DNA of 64,000 bases, from contig OY759221.1 in the NCBI GenBank assembly GCA_963662175.1, positions 35,648,045 through 35,712,044 of the forward strand, given 5' to 3'. Shown here piece after piece: positions 54,311 through 63,580 of the stretch (its first letter is position 1; each line of letters begins with the position of its first letter). The notes beneath the pieces were generated by a model that was not told where the DNA came from, made no database searches, and was given only the letters and a program-made list of their open reading frames with translations. This stretch comes from Aradus depressus. Lineage: Eukaryota; Arthropoda; Insecta; Hemiptera; Aradidae. The position numbers and the translations under genes were made by a program.

Positions 54311-54815
54311 CGTCTTTTTATTTTACGACCTGTGAAATATTCACTTTTCACCGCATCAGACATCTTGAATGTTTCTCTAACGCTAATTCATCAAGTAGTC
54401 CCACATTGGACCTGGGGATGGGTTAGAGAAAGTTTTAGCAGGGGTGCAAACCGAGTGGAGGGTTGAAACAAAATGTTGACAGATATTAAATTATAAAGTT
54501 GTAGTGGGACAGTGGTGGTGGATGGCCAGCCTGGCGGACAAGAGGCCTCTGGAATACATGTAAAACAGAATTAGGTTCATTTAGTGGCAGCAAGGCACCT
54601 ACGAGTACCAAGCCTCATCCCATTAGGAGAGAAAGTTTTTAACGTAATTTCGGGATCCTGTCCCCCCCATCCCTTCAGACGACAAACCCCCCTCCCTCCC
54701 GAAGAATCTTAAACAGATTAAAGACTCGTCTGTTAGTCCCATTTGGTGGAGGACTGACTTGACGGATTACCACTCCTCGCTAAGTCTTGGCCTCTAAACT
54801 TTTCCGATTTGTGGT
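54311..54815. other. Unclassified, less AT-rich sequence
   Basis: No recognised domain or element. The short frame 54,244-54,426 begins in R-A. Confidence 0.3.
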
Positions 54816-54819
54816 AAGA

Positions 54820-54915
54820 AAAAAGTCGTCGGTAAATCACTAGCCATGTACTTCCCCAGCACGAAATAATCAATTAAAGTGGCTTCTGAATCCTAATACT
54901 AAATTGTGTGACGAT
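54820..54915 (-). repeat. R-A fragment
   Basis: 'gtcggtaaatcactagccat' and 'cttctgaatcctaatactaa'. It is interrupted by the next element and resumes near 55,840. Confidence 0.65.
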
Positions 54916-54919
54916 ATAT

Positions 54920-55828
54920 TGTAGTGGCCAACATTGACCACTACAGTGTGTTTTTCAATAAAAAAAGAAAAGTAATGTATTGGATTGTTCTATGTGTAGA
55001 AATGAATCCAGCAAGTGGAGGTTATATTAGGTTGTCTTATATCGTTACTGTGCAGAATCGATATTGTGTAAAAAAAGATATCATTCTCGAAATGAAAAAA
55101 TTGTTAAAATAAATATAAAGGTGTTTATCAATCATAATTAAATTAAACCAGAGGAAATGTAATAAACTAATGTCAAATTTCAATTGGAGTTATGAAAAAC
55201 AGATGTTGTGTACTTTTTAAGGCAGTAATATTTTTAACCAATGAGAGAGAATAACTCAAAAAAGATGGAGATTTTTGGTTCCCTCAAGGGAGAGTCGGGC
55301 TGTCTGTTGCCGATGTTCAGAGAGTGAGGTGTGCGAGTGGGTCTGTGGAGAGAGATGTGAAGTAGTGCAGTGAAGTGAGGGTGCCTGTCTGAGGACATAA
55401 AGAATTTCTATTTTTCATCGTTATGAAGATCTATTAGCAGAGACACCAGGAAGGCAGCTTCTGCCATAATCATAAATGGCTATGTCATGATGCCCTGACT
55501 ACAAAGAAGAATTGGAAGAAAAGACGCATGAGGTCCATCCACCGTCCTATCGCATCCAACGTACAGCACGAAGCCAACATTCATCATTTCAAGACAGCAT
55601 GCAGGCCTATATTTTTTTATATTGGGGTAAATCTAAATGTGTGTAAAATGTGACTAACCTATTATTTTTATCAAAAAAAATAAAAAAGGGATTTTTTTCT
55701 AAAATAAAATAAAAGAATTTATATTTGAGTAAAAATGTACGCCTTATTTTTTATTAATATTAATACCAAGTATTAAATAGAATTAGTATTATAAATTTTT
55801 TTAAATATACGAGATAAGGACCGTTACA
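54920..55828. mobile_element. Solo-LTR-like element (TGTAGTGG...CCGTTACA)
   Basis: TG...CA ends with an inverted TGTARYGG/CCGTTACA, 909 bp, flanked by atat (54,916-54,919 and 55,829-55,832). R-A sequence on both sides supports insertion into R-A. The internal region 55,380-55,620 is GC-richer but not recognisably coding. Confidence 0.5.
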
Positions 55829-55832
55829 ATAT

Positions 55833-56430
55833 TGTGTCGTCCTAAGAAAGCTTTGAATTTACATATCAAATTTCGTTCAATACATTCATCACAACAGAAG
55901 TTGTTAGAGTTTTGTGTTAAGACTCCCCCCTAATCCCCTCCTTTCTGCCAACTTGTATGAAAATTATTAGGTGTCTTCCTTAGAGAGTTCTTAATATTTC
56001 TATAAAGACAGTCATTTTTTTTTTTTTCATTTTTGGTAACCGGAGGTCGAAAAACATGAAATTTCGTCTAAATGCATCGAATTTCTGACCGATTATATAA
56101 CTTCGTATATCTGAGATAGTAAAACAATCTATCACAGACCCTTCAGAGTAAAAATAATAATAATCACTTTAAGATACCTCCCCAGAACGAATTAATCAAT
56201 TAACTTTTCGTTCCACTAGCCGGCCGTTTGAGCTAAAAATCTAAAGCTGACTTACAAAGAGCTTCTAAATTATCATTATAAATTTTGTTTCGATAAATTC
56301 ATTACATCGGCAGTTTCTTTGAGTTTTTGAATCGAACCTCTTTTTGATGCCCCCCTGCATCGGCCGACTCCGCAAAAAGTTATTAGGTACCGTCCTTATG
56401 GTGTGTTTTAAAAATATCATATTATCAATA
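55833..56430 (-). repeat. R-A copies
   Basis: 'atcaaatttcgttcaataca', 'cattacatcggcagtttctt' and 'ccggccgtttgagctaaaaa'. Confidence 0.7.
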
Positions 56431-56690
56431 ATAATATTGGAAAACCTTGCTTTTTTTTTTTTTAAATAAGGGTTTCTTCATATCGACCTTCATCAAGCAG
56501 ATACAAAAAAACCTTATAAATAAAATATCTGTGTTTCTTAGGCTTCTCTGGGATGATTGTTAGTAAATTTTCTCCCAAAATTTCTTTCAATGAACAGAGC
56601 GCTTCCATCGATTTGTCGTTGACGCCTCTACTTCATGTAAAGAGTAACCAACTATCATCACAAAGATGCCTAAGAAACACATTATTTATT
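56431..56690. repeat. Foldback remnant related to family F
   Basis: tgtgtttcttaggc (56,530-56,543) is inverted as gcctaagaaacac at 56,668-56,680. The adjoining 'cttctctgggatgatt' matches the outer end of family F. On minus, 'cttgatgaaggtcgatatga...gaaaccc' near 56,495 is a degraded CUGAUGA-hairpin-GAAA module. Confidence 0.45.
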
Positions 56691-56694
56691 TTTT

Positions 56695-57200
56695 CTTTAC
56701 TTCCCCAGCTGTATGGAGTACGAAGTTTTGTAATCGATTAGAAATTCGATGTTCAGTTTTCACAGGAAATTCATGTTTGTGTATGAGTGTGGGTGTCTGT
56801 GAACACGATAACTCCCGATTGAACAAATATATCGACATGGAAGTTTCTATTAAAATTAAAATCCATAGGAACGAAACCTACACCTATTGATTTTCATCCA
56901 AATCAGCCAAAGAGAAGGGCAGAACTATAGGAGAGACTTAACACAAAAAAAACCAATAACTGCCGCTGTAATGAATGAACTGAAACGAAATTTCATATGT
57001 ACTTTCAGAACCTCATAAGGCTCCTTACGTTCAGCGAAATCGGTCGAAGGGGTGGGGAGAATAAGAATTTAGGGACTCAACTCAGAATCCTAATAGCAGT
57101 TATTAGGATTCTGAGTTGATTTAAGTTATGAATATATCGACACAAAATTTATTATGAAGATTCGGAAGTCAGCAATTGATTTTTAGCTGAATTGTATTGC
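56695..57200 (+). repeat. R-A copies with a head-to-head junction
   Basis: 'cccagctgtatggagtacga' through 'taactgccgctgtaatgaat'. At 57,077-57,119 an exact 19-bp inverted repeat (tcaactcagaatcctaata, loop gcagt) joins two R-A parts head to head. Confidence 0.75.
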
Positions 57201-57220
57201 CTGTGATAAACGTTTTCATA

Positions 57221-57435
57221 TTTGCGGGTTCGAAAGCCGTCCGAGGCCTATACGTGAGGTGAATAATATTGGGGACGCCGTCCTTCGGCTGTGACGTTTC
57301 TACGAGTCTCTACAATGTCAAGTACTCGTTAACGACTTCTAACCTAGGTGAATAAATGTGGGTAGGCAAAATTTCGGACTCCCAGAGTAGTAGGGTTCAT
57401 GTCCACCAGAGTGACGAGGTAGTAGGCGATATAAC
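57221..57435 (+). mobile_element. SINE1 copy, 5'-truncated
   Basis: It starts near box B (GGTTCGAAAGCC) and ends ggtagtaggcgatataacca. The last about 50 bp and the CCTAA tail are missing. Confidence 0.8.
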
Positions 57436-57920
57436 CACCTTAAAACATTTGATCTTATCCCTTATTACTTTTCCTCAACATATTTCTTTTAAAGAGAATG
57501 ACCTCAGGGAATAATAAATTCTGTTTAGAAAATTGTATAATGGAAGTTATAGGATGATGAAGGGAGGCGAAAATACTATAATAGTTATTGATATTAATCT
57601 CGGGTTTAGACGTAAGATTGACAGGTAATTAGAGTTAGTTAGGAAACTAATTAAAGAAACAAGTGTTCGGAACTGCCTGAGGAGCTGAGAGAGCTGAGTG
57701 TGAGTCAACAGTTAACTGGGTGTGACTAGAGAGTTAACCATTAGCTAATGTAACCAACTAACCACCCATTCTAACCTAACCATCCATCTAACCAACTAAC
57801 CATTTCAAAAGGCACTACATATATTTCTTGTTTTCATTCTTAATTTATTGATGTTTTTAGTTGCAAAGGGTAGAAATACGTGTCAAAGAACCTAAGTTTC
57901 GTTAGGTTATCAGTTAAGTA
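57436..57920. other. Unclassified sequence
   Basis: A short 'taaccaactaaccacccatt' simple repeat lies at 57,750-57,805. No gene is recognised. Confidence 0.3.
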
Positions 57921-57923
57921 GTT

Positions 57924-58343
57924 TATTTTGACCCATGCCCGGCCTTTAACTATCATATCGCCTACAACAAGAGCGCTCTTTCGTTGCTTTGAAGAAAATT
58001 AGTTCGATTCTTTTGTAGGAGTCCTAATTTTCGCCTAACCAGATTTTATTACCTAAGCTAGGGAGTCTTTAACGGCTTACCTGTTGCTTACTTAGCTCAA
58101 GATCGCGGCTTGCAATAAGCATGCCGTCCTACGGATGGAACGGTGATGGTCTCGAGCCTGAACGATGTCAGGTAGACAAAATTTAGCAAGACTCCCAGTC
58201 GGGTTCATGTCGAAAGAGAGCTCTGGTAGTAGGCGATTTGACCTTGAAGTTAAAGCCCGGATATGAGTCATAATAAGTAACAAACGACTAACTGACATCA
58301 CACAAACTCGGGACCATCGCGTAATGAAGTACTGTATGCTCAA
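57924..58343 (-). mobile_element. SINE1 copy split by a second SINE1
   Basis: The minus copy covers 57,924-58,082 and 58,293-58,343. A plus-strand SINE1 (about 58,083-58,290) lies inside it, exactly where the consensus reads tacctg|acatcgtac. Confidence 0.8.
58083..58290 (+). mobile_element. SINE1 nested in SINE1
   Basis: It contains 'tagctcaagatcgcgg', 'aagcatgccgtcctacggat', 'gctctggtagtaggcgattt' and 'cggatatgagtcataataag'. Box B is deleted. The flanks 'cttacctg' and 'actaactg' may be a decayed duplication. Confidence 0.75.
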
Positions 58344-58404
58344 TATTAATTTCGTACCTATCTTTTTTTATTTTAAGCTCATGAAATAAAACGTATTCAG
58401 GTAT

Positions 58405-58535
58405 TTCTTAAACTTCTCTGGGATGTTCCACTTTTGGTTGTTTCCGGCATTTTTTCCTCCAGAGGTGTCTTCTTTTTTCTTCGTTGGACAATATTTCGGG
58501 ACAATTGCAGGTCCCTTCTTCTGGTCACTATGAAC

Positions 58536-58570
<35 letters not shown>

Positions 58571-58691
58571 TCTTGGCTATGAACGAGGTTCATAGTGACC
58601 AGAAGAAGGGACCTGCAATTGTCCCGAAATATTGTCCAACGAAGAAAAAAGAAGACACCTCTGGAGGAAAAAATGCCGGAAACAACCAAAA
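58405..58691. mobile_element. Family F foldback, 12-bp target duplication, with a nested insertion
   Basis: gtattcaggtat flanks it at 58,393-58,404 and 58,692-58,703. Arms 58,431-58,535 and 58,588-58,691 are inverted and nearly identical. The loop contains 29 T plus acatcttgg (58,539-58,576), itself flanked by ctatgaacgag at 58,528-58,538 and 58,577-58,587: a tiny poly(A) retro-insertion with its own 11-bp duplication. Confidence 0.9.
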
Positions 58692-58761
58692 GTATTCAGG
58701 TATCCGTACACATACATAATCCGTTAAGTTATCCGTAACGATGGAAATACAGTTTCTATTT

Positions 58762-58890
58762 CTATCTGGGAGGTAAAAAACATAGAGCACGCTGTCCTTC
58801 TGATGGAACTTTAAGTTATTTAAATCGCTCTGGTAGTAGGCGAACTCGTAGTTAAAGCCCGGTTTGAGTCACAATAATTAACTAACCTAA
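58762..58890 (+). mobile_element. SINE1 copy, truncated and internally deleted
   Basis: It has 'tctgggaggtaaaaaacata', 'gcacgctgtccttctgatgg' and 'gtagttaaagcccgg', ending 'taactaacctaa'. Confidence 0.8.
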
Positions 58891-59236
58891 TGATGGGGGT
58901 GAAGCTGATCTATGGATTCTCAGGGAAATAAATGAAATTATTAATAGCCGCTTTCTGTTTTGTGGATTTATAAAATAAAAAATAAAATTTTATTGAATAT
59001 TGATAAAATTATTATAGTTTTTATATGTTTCTTATAAAATTTCTGTGTGAGCCTTTCCAGATGTTTCGATGTTTTTATTAATACTAATCTTTTAACAGTT
59101 AACCTATTAGGCTATTTCCTTTATCTAAATTTTTTTTTTTACAAATATCATCCACTCAGATTTTTATATTTTTAAAATTTTATTTGAATCCAAATTATAA
59201 TTGTTTTCCTTTTATTTTAAATATAAAACATAAAAT
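58891..59236 (+). promoter_or_regulatory. Upstream region of the aminopeptidase gene
   Basis: AT-rich with no recognised repeat after 58,890. A good splice-acceptor pattern (T-run, then atcatccactcag, ending 59,159) could end a 5' UTR intron. No convincing TATA/initiator pair can be chosen in such AT-rich sequence. Confidence 0.25.
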
Positions 59237-60832
59237 ATGGCAAAAAAAGCATTATCGCAGGCACAACAGATACGCTTATTTAGCAAGACATACTTTGTAA
59301 GCAAAGAAGGAATGCTCAACGCTTGGCCTCCAGTTGAGTCCGGCTACACATGCACGGGCGAAGCGAAAGATGGAAAAGCATTGATAATTGGTATGTACAA
59401 AAGTGACGATGTCATATCACTCACCAAAACCTGTTTAAGATTTAATGAGTTCACATGCAACAAAATGATGGAGACAATCAGAGCGACGGGTTCAAGTCCC
59501 AACTTGGGCGAAGTGCGAGTTCTATTCAACGTAGACCCAAACTTCCCCATCGTAGTCGTGGTGGGGCTCGGTCACGAATGTTACGGATACAACAAAGCAG
59601 AACAAAGAGACGAATCGAAGGAGGCAATACGAGTTGCGGTAGGTGCGGGATGTCGAGCACTTCAGGGCCTCAACACGAACAAATTGTACGTGGAGAGTTT
59701 GGGGCATACGGAAACAGCTGGGGAGGGAGCAGCCTTGGCACTTTGGATCTATCAAGACTTAAAGAACAAATATAAGAAAAAAAGAGTTCCTTATTTGGGT
59801 CTTTATGATGACTGCGATTGGACAGGTTGGCAAATTGGTCTAGAGAAGGCTTCTGCACAGAACTTGGCACGACAGCTGATGGAAACACCAGGTAATCTAA
59901 TGACGCCAACTGCATTTGCATTGAGTAGTGTAGAAGCGTTGAGTAAAATTGGTGTAAACGTTGAAGTTAGAGTACAAGAATGGGCTAAGGAGAATAATAT
60001 GGAAGCATTTCTTGCTGTTTCGAAAGGATCTTTTGAAGCACCCATTTTCTTAGAAGTTAGTTATAATGGATGTGATCCTTGTTTCCCACCAGTTATTTTA
60101 ATAGGGAAAGGTATTACGTTTGACGCTGGTGGGTTATGTGTGAAACCATACGAAGATATGATGAATATGCGAGGGGATATGGGAGGAGCTGCATGTGTTG
60201 TTGCAACTGTGCGTGCTGTTGCATCTTTGAAACTTCCAGTCAATGTGCGCGGACTCATCCCTCTGTGTGAGAATCTGCCTGGGGCAAGTGCTACCAAACC
60301 TGGTGACATTGTCCGGGCCATGAACGGTAAAAGTATTCTCATTGCCAACACGGACTACGAAGGTCAACTCGTTTTGGCTGATGCTTTGTGCTACGCTCGA
60401 AAGTACACACCAAAGTTTATCACGGACATTGGAACCCTGACGAAGGGTGTTGAGACAGTTCTATCAAACAGCGCTTCAGCAGTGTTCACGAACGATGAGA
60501 GTCTATGGGCAGGTATCAAAGCTGCCTCCATCCACACAGGGGACCGGGTATGGCGGCTCCCGCTCTGGGAGACATTCGAAGGGCAGATAGTGCCGAACCA
60601 TGTCGCTTGCGATCTGACCAACTTAGCGGATGGCAATAGCGGTTATACTTGTACCTCGGCCGCTTTTCTCAAGCAGTTCATCTGCAACCAAAAGTGGATC
60701 CATATTGACACCTATGGTGTTATGCTAGAGACTGGCGATATTACATATTTGAGAAAGGGAATGTCCGGAAGACCTACAAGAACCTTGATTGAATTTCTTG
60801 CTGAATTTGCGTGTAAACCTACTGAAAATTAA
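59237..60832 (+). CDS. Leucyl aminopeptidase (M17) paralogue, probable S-LAP-like pseudoenzyme
   Basis: The frame is intact, 531 codons, with no intron. TAA sits in frame six bases upstream, so ATG 59,237 (A at -3, G at +4) is the first possible start. It spans the whole cytosol aminopeptidase family: N-terminal domain to about 200, linker SAQNLARQLMETPGNLMTPT (207-226) and C-terminal peptidase domain. Metal ligands and catalytic lysine are kept: K291 and D296 in GKGITFDAGG, K303, D314 in MRGDMGGAA, D373 and E375. The signature NTDAEGRL has become NTDYEGQL (371-378), so the arginine that holds the bicarbonate base is Q377. Near the active site, usual ATLTG reads GTLTKG (K403) and DIAGV reads DTYGV. 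Active M17 enzymes cleave N-terminal residues with two metals; insect sperm S-LAPs often lose catalytic residues and act structurally. Residues 1-23 have no acidic residues and several K/R, allowing mitochondrial import. Lack of introns suggests a retrogene. Family certain; activity and testis role inferred. Confidence 0.97.
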   Translation: MAKKALSQAQQIRLFSKTYFVSKEGMLNAWPPVESGYTCTGEAKDGKALIIGMYKSDDVISLTKTCLRFNEFTCNKMMETIRATGSSPNLGEVRVLFNVDPNFPIVVVVGLGHECYGYNKAEQRDESKEAIRVAVGAGCRALQGLNTNKLYVESLGHTETAGEGAALALWIYQDLKNKYKKKRVPYLGLYDDCDWTGWQIGLEKASAQNLARQLMETPGNLMTPTAFALSSVEALSKIGVNVEVRVQEWAKENNMEAFLAVSKGSFEAPIFLEVSYNGCDPCFPPVILIGKGITFDAGGLCVKPYEDMMNMRGDMGGAACVVATVRAVASLKLPVNVRGLIPLCENLPGASATKPGDIVRAMNGKSILIANTDYEGQLVLADALCYARKYTPKFITDIGTLTKGVETVLSNSASAVFTNDESLWAGIKAASIHTGDRVWRLPLWETFEGQIVPNHVACDLTNLADGNSGYTCTSAAFLKQFICNQKWIHIDTYGVMLETGDITYLRKGMSGRPTRTLIEFLAEFACKPTEN

Positions 60833-60840
60833 AAAAAAAA
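60828..60840 (+). terminator. ATTAAA overlapping the stop codon, then an A-run
   Basis: ATTAAA (60,828-60,833) overlaps TAA, and A10 follows at 60,831-60,840. It could be a weak poly(A) signal with a very short 3' UTR, or the remnant of a retrocopy tail. No AATAAA is seen on plus in the next 150 bases. Confidence 0.25.
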
Positions 60841-60856
60841 TCATATATCATTGTTT

Positions 60857-60862
60857 TTTATT
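60857..60862 (-). terminator. AATAAA poly(A) signal for the convergent ORF
   Basis: Minus-strand AATAAA lies about 135 bases after the stop of the frame at 60,995-61,432, a plausible 3' UTR length. It is only 25 bases beyond the aminopeptidase stop, so the two 3' ends would meet or overlap. Confidence 0.45.
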
Positions 60863-60994
60863 TCCTCTTCACTTACGTAAAATTACTCGGTGAATACGTT
60901 ACCAAGTAGGCAATTACTACTCTAGGGTTCTTAGAACAGGGTGGCGACCTGTAGAAAGCCAAGTAGCCGGTCGACAATAACCATGGGATTGTCG

Positions 60995-61432
60995 TTAAGT
61001 TTGCAAATCCATAGTAGGTGTACCTAATATCTCAAATTTGATTGGTTTCGCCTTGTATGTTGGTGCTTTGAGCATTTTAATGAAGTTGCATCTAATTAAA
61101 TCGCTTTCCACTTCGTGACGTCCATGTTGACAGCTATTGATGAAAGTCATTGTTTGTTCTGAGTCCATGTAATTATCAACCCTTATAACCCGAGCTCTGC
61201 ATGGCTGAACCCAATCCGATCTGGTTTCTTTTATTACCTTCGGGAAACACGTATCAAATGTACTTACTTGAAACTTCAGAACTCGTCCAAAGGAAACGTT
61301 GCCAGAAATCAAAATGTAAACGAAACAATTAAAAAATATTAATTTCTCAATATTTTTTAAATTCCGTATACCTTGAGTATAAGAAAGTATTAAAATCGTG
61401 AGAAAATCCGAGATCGAGTTTTTATATTTCAC
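60995..61432 (-). CDS. Unrecognised convergent ORF, possible secreted Cys-containing protein or last exon
   Basis: The frame has 145 codons from the ATG at 61,432. The first about 22 codons come from R-B repeat sequence, so that start is doubtful. Residues 31-43 (LIFFNCFVYILIS) are hydrophobic and could be a signal peptide core; the remainder is polar and protein-like, with C62, C78, C101 and C115 and the segment PCRARVIRVDNYMDSEQTMT. I recognise no domain. It is convergent with the aminopeptidase, stops 162 bp from it, and has AATAAA about 135 bases after its stop. It could be the last exon of a gene whose earlier exons lie beyond 61,432, or a pseudogene cut by R-B. A donor-like caag|gtaagt pattern inside (minus, near 61,265) leaves an alternative in which part is intron. 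Confidence 0.45.
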   Translation of the reverse strand: MKYKNSISDFLTILILSYTQGIRNLKNIEKLIFFNCFVYILISGNVSFGRVLKFQVSTFDTCFPKVIKETRSDWVQPCRARVIRVDNYMDSEQTMTFINSCQHGRHEVESDLIRCNFIKMLKAPTYKAKPIKFEILGTPTMDLQT

Positions 61433-61930
61433 GTTTCATGGTCTCCTGGTCACCTTCTCACCATTTTTGCTTGATGACCTGTCTCTTGTATATAATTTAA
61501 ACTTTGTGAGCCCTCAGAAAAGATTATAGCAAAGAAATAAAGACATATCCTAACTTAGATCATTAGATTTTGGTAAAAATCGGTCGAAAATTAAGACCAT
61601 TTTACTTCGGGGCTAAGAACATTTTACGAAGTACCGCTTATATTTTTGACTTATTGTTAGTCAAAAATGTCTTCAAATGAACATTTTAGGAAACCGTCCT
61701 AAAATGACATATTGAAACCAATTTTTCTTGTCTTACGCGAAAAGGAATAGTCCTATCGACAAATTAGTTCTTATCCAGAATGTTCCTTATGCAATTTCCA
61801 AGCTAAACATTTTCTTAAATTTGAAATAGAAGAAATACGAACAAAGTTATGATGCTTCGACGAATGTACAATAAATGTCCGTAAGAAAATAGTTTGAGGT
61901 AATCTTTAAAGCGTTACAGCATTTTTTTTT
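61370..61930 (+). repeat. R-B copy, nearly complete
   Basis: 'ccttgagtataagaaagtat', 'gagaaaatccgagatcgagt' and 'atgcttcgacgaatgtacaa'. It overlaps the N-terminal codons of the minus ORF. Confidence 0.75.
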
Positions 61931-62254
61931 AAATATATTTTTTTATTGGTACTATTTTATAAAAAAAATAACATTTTATTTAATTATTTACATATTTACA
62001 TGTAATTTGTCATTAGCAAGTGAGTTGATTTGCGAGGAATAACATGTGCGTGGCTGTACCTACTGCTGAGGTACCTGACCGAAGAGGAGTCGAGGCTAGT
62101 CCTGGAGCTTGTTTCTCTGCCATGGCCGCTTGAGGCGTCGTGAATTTGTGTAAAGAGTGTTTGTCGTTAAATGTTGAATAAGTCAATTGGCGTGATGATG
62201 GAGACGAAAATTCTGATACTGTGTGTGTTAAGATCTTCATCATGTTAAATGATA
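61931..62254. other. Less AT-rich stretch with minus-strand open frames
   Basis: 62,013-62,243 is open on minus (76 codons, MMKILTHTVSEFSSPSSRQL...) and in a second minus frame. It is not part of any repeat I recognise. It could be an exon, but no domain or splice pattern supports it. Confidence 0.2.
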
Positions 62255-62643
62255 ATAATAATAATAATAATTTTATTTCCGTTAAACCAATACATGGTAA
62301 TAGGATACGTCAAAAGAATTTGTACATTAAGATATCTTATAAATTAGATTTATAACTACTTGAGTCTAACACATCTATGATTAGTATTAATAACCAAACT
62401 ACTAAAAAAACTAAAATGAAATTAATAAAAACTGAACAAATAAATATTAAAAAATATATTAATATAAAAAAAATTAATACAAGATACATTTATTTTCAAT
62501 TTAATAAAAATTAAGATAACTATTTAAAAGAAAAAAAACTCTTCAGAAGTGTCTTTATCCCAACGATGTTTCGGGACGTTCTTACGTCAATGTGCGAGAT
62601 ATAGAAAAGAAGAAAATAATGTAACTATAACAATATATGAAAA

Positions 62644-62645
<2 letters not shown>
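62255..62645 (+). repeat. Family C copy
   Basis: It starts 'aataattttatttccgttaa' and ends in 'ccaacgatgtttcgggacgt...tacgtcaatgtgcgag'. The CUGAUGA-containing part of the hairpin is deleted relative to 43,739-43,784. Confidence 0.7.

Positions 62646-62647
<2 letters not shown>

Positions 62648-62722
<75 letters not shown>
62648..62722. repeat. (CT)n(AT)n compound microsatellite
   Basis: CT repeats to about 62,678, then AT repeats to 62,722. Confidence 0.9.
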
Positions 62723-62725
<3 letters not shown>

Positions 62726-63000
62726 TTAATCAATTATAAATGAATGTATAAAAAAGTCTAAACAAGTAAAAATTTGTAAATTAATAAATAAAACAATAAA
62801 GTACATTGTACTGATCTTTAAGGTGTGGAGGAACTCTGCCCAAAAAATAAAAATTAAAGCTTTGTATCAAATAATGTTTTTGCATATGAAACACGATTCT
62901 TTATTGTGGTTATTCTATGTTAAGATCATTATGTAATGTGAGATTGGAAACGTAAAATGGCGCATCGGGGCCACTCATGTCAAACTCTGTCTTTACACAA
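62723..63000. other. AT-rich intergenic DNA, nothing recognised
   Basis: No gene or element ends are seen. Confidence 0.3.
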
Positions 63001-63240
63001 AAATCTAAGCAGTTGTAATGAATGTATTGTCACGAAATTTCATATGTAAATTCAAAACCCCTCAAGGACGACACAATATTTAGTAAAAGGATTCAGAAGC
63101 CTTTACGTAGGTATGTCAACTATTTCTTTGAAAACAAGTGGAAAACATGAAATTCCGTTGAAATGTCAACTTCGAATTTCTGATCGATTACATTACTTCC
63201 CCTATACCTCGTATATCTAGAGAAGTAAAAAATGTAACAA
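63001..63240. repeat. R-A copy
   Basis: 'tgtattgtcacgaaatttca', 'aattccgttgaaatgtcaac' and 'tacctcgtatatctagagaa'. Confidence 0.7.
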
Positions 63241-63580
63241 ACGAAATTTCAGGTCAACACCTCAAATGTTTCTTCGGTTGTTTCTTTTGATTCCCCCTAT
63301 GGCCCAGAGCTGCCAGTTGTAATGTGTTTCTGGGTATCTCGACCGAGCCTCGTCATGCGATACAGGGGGTTGTACTATCGATAAAACGAACGGGCTGGTC
63401 ACTATTATATGACCGGATGGTCTCCTATGTTCAACTCATTTGTTACCCATCATAACACCCCACCCTCATAGGGTCCGGGTCTCTTATAGCCTCTCACAGG
63501 TCCAGCGTGGAAAAATAGCCAACCGTACTGACGGATGGGGTATCATGTGACCCTACACATAATGATGCATGTCTAGAGGA
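63241..63580. other. Unclassified sequence
   Basis: Slightly GC-richer than average, with no recognised gene or element. Confidence 0.3.

Noticed and set aside
59344..60636. Minus-strand and alternative-frame ORFs across the aminopeptidase
   Set aside because: Shadows of the real plus-strand gene.
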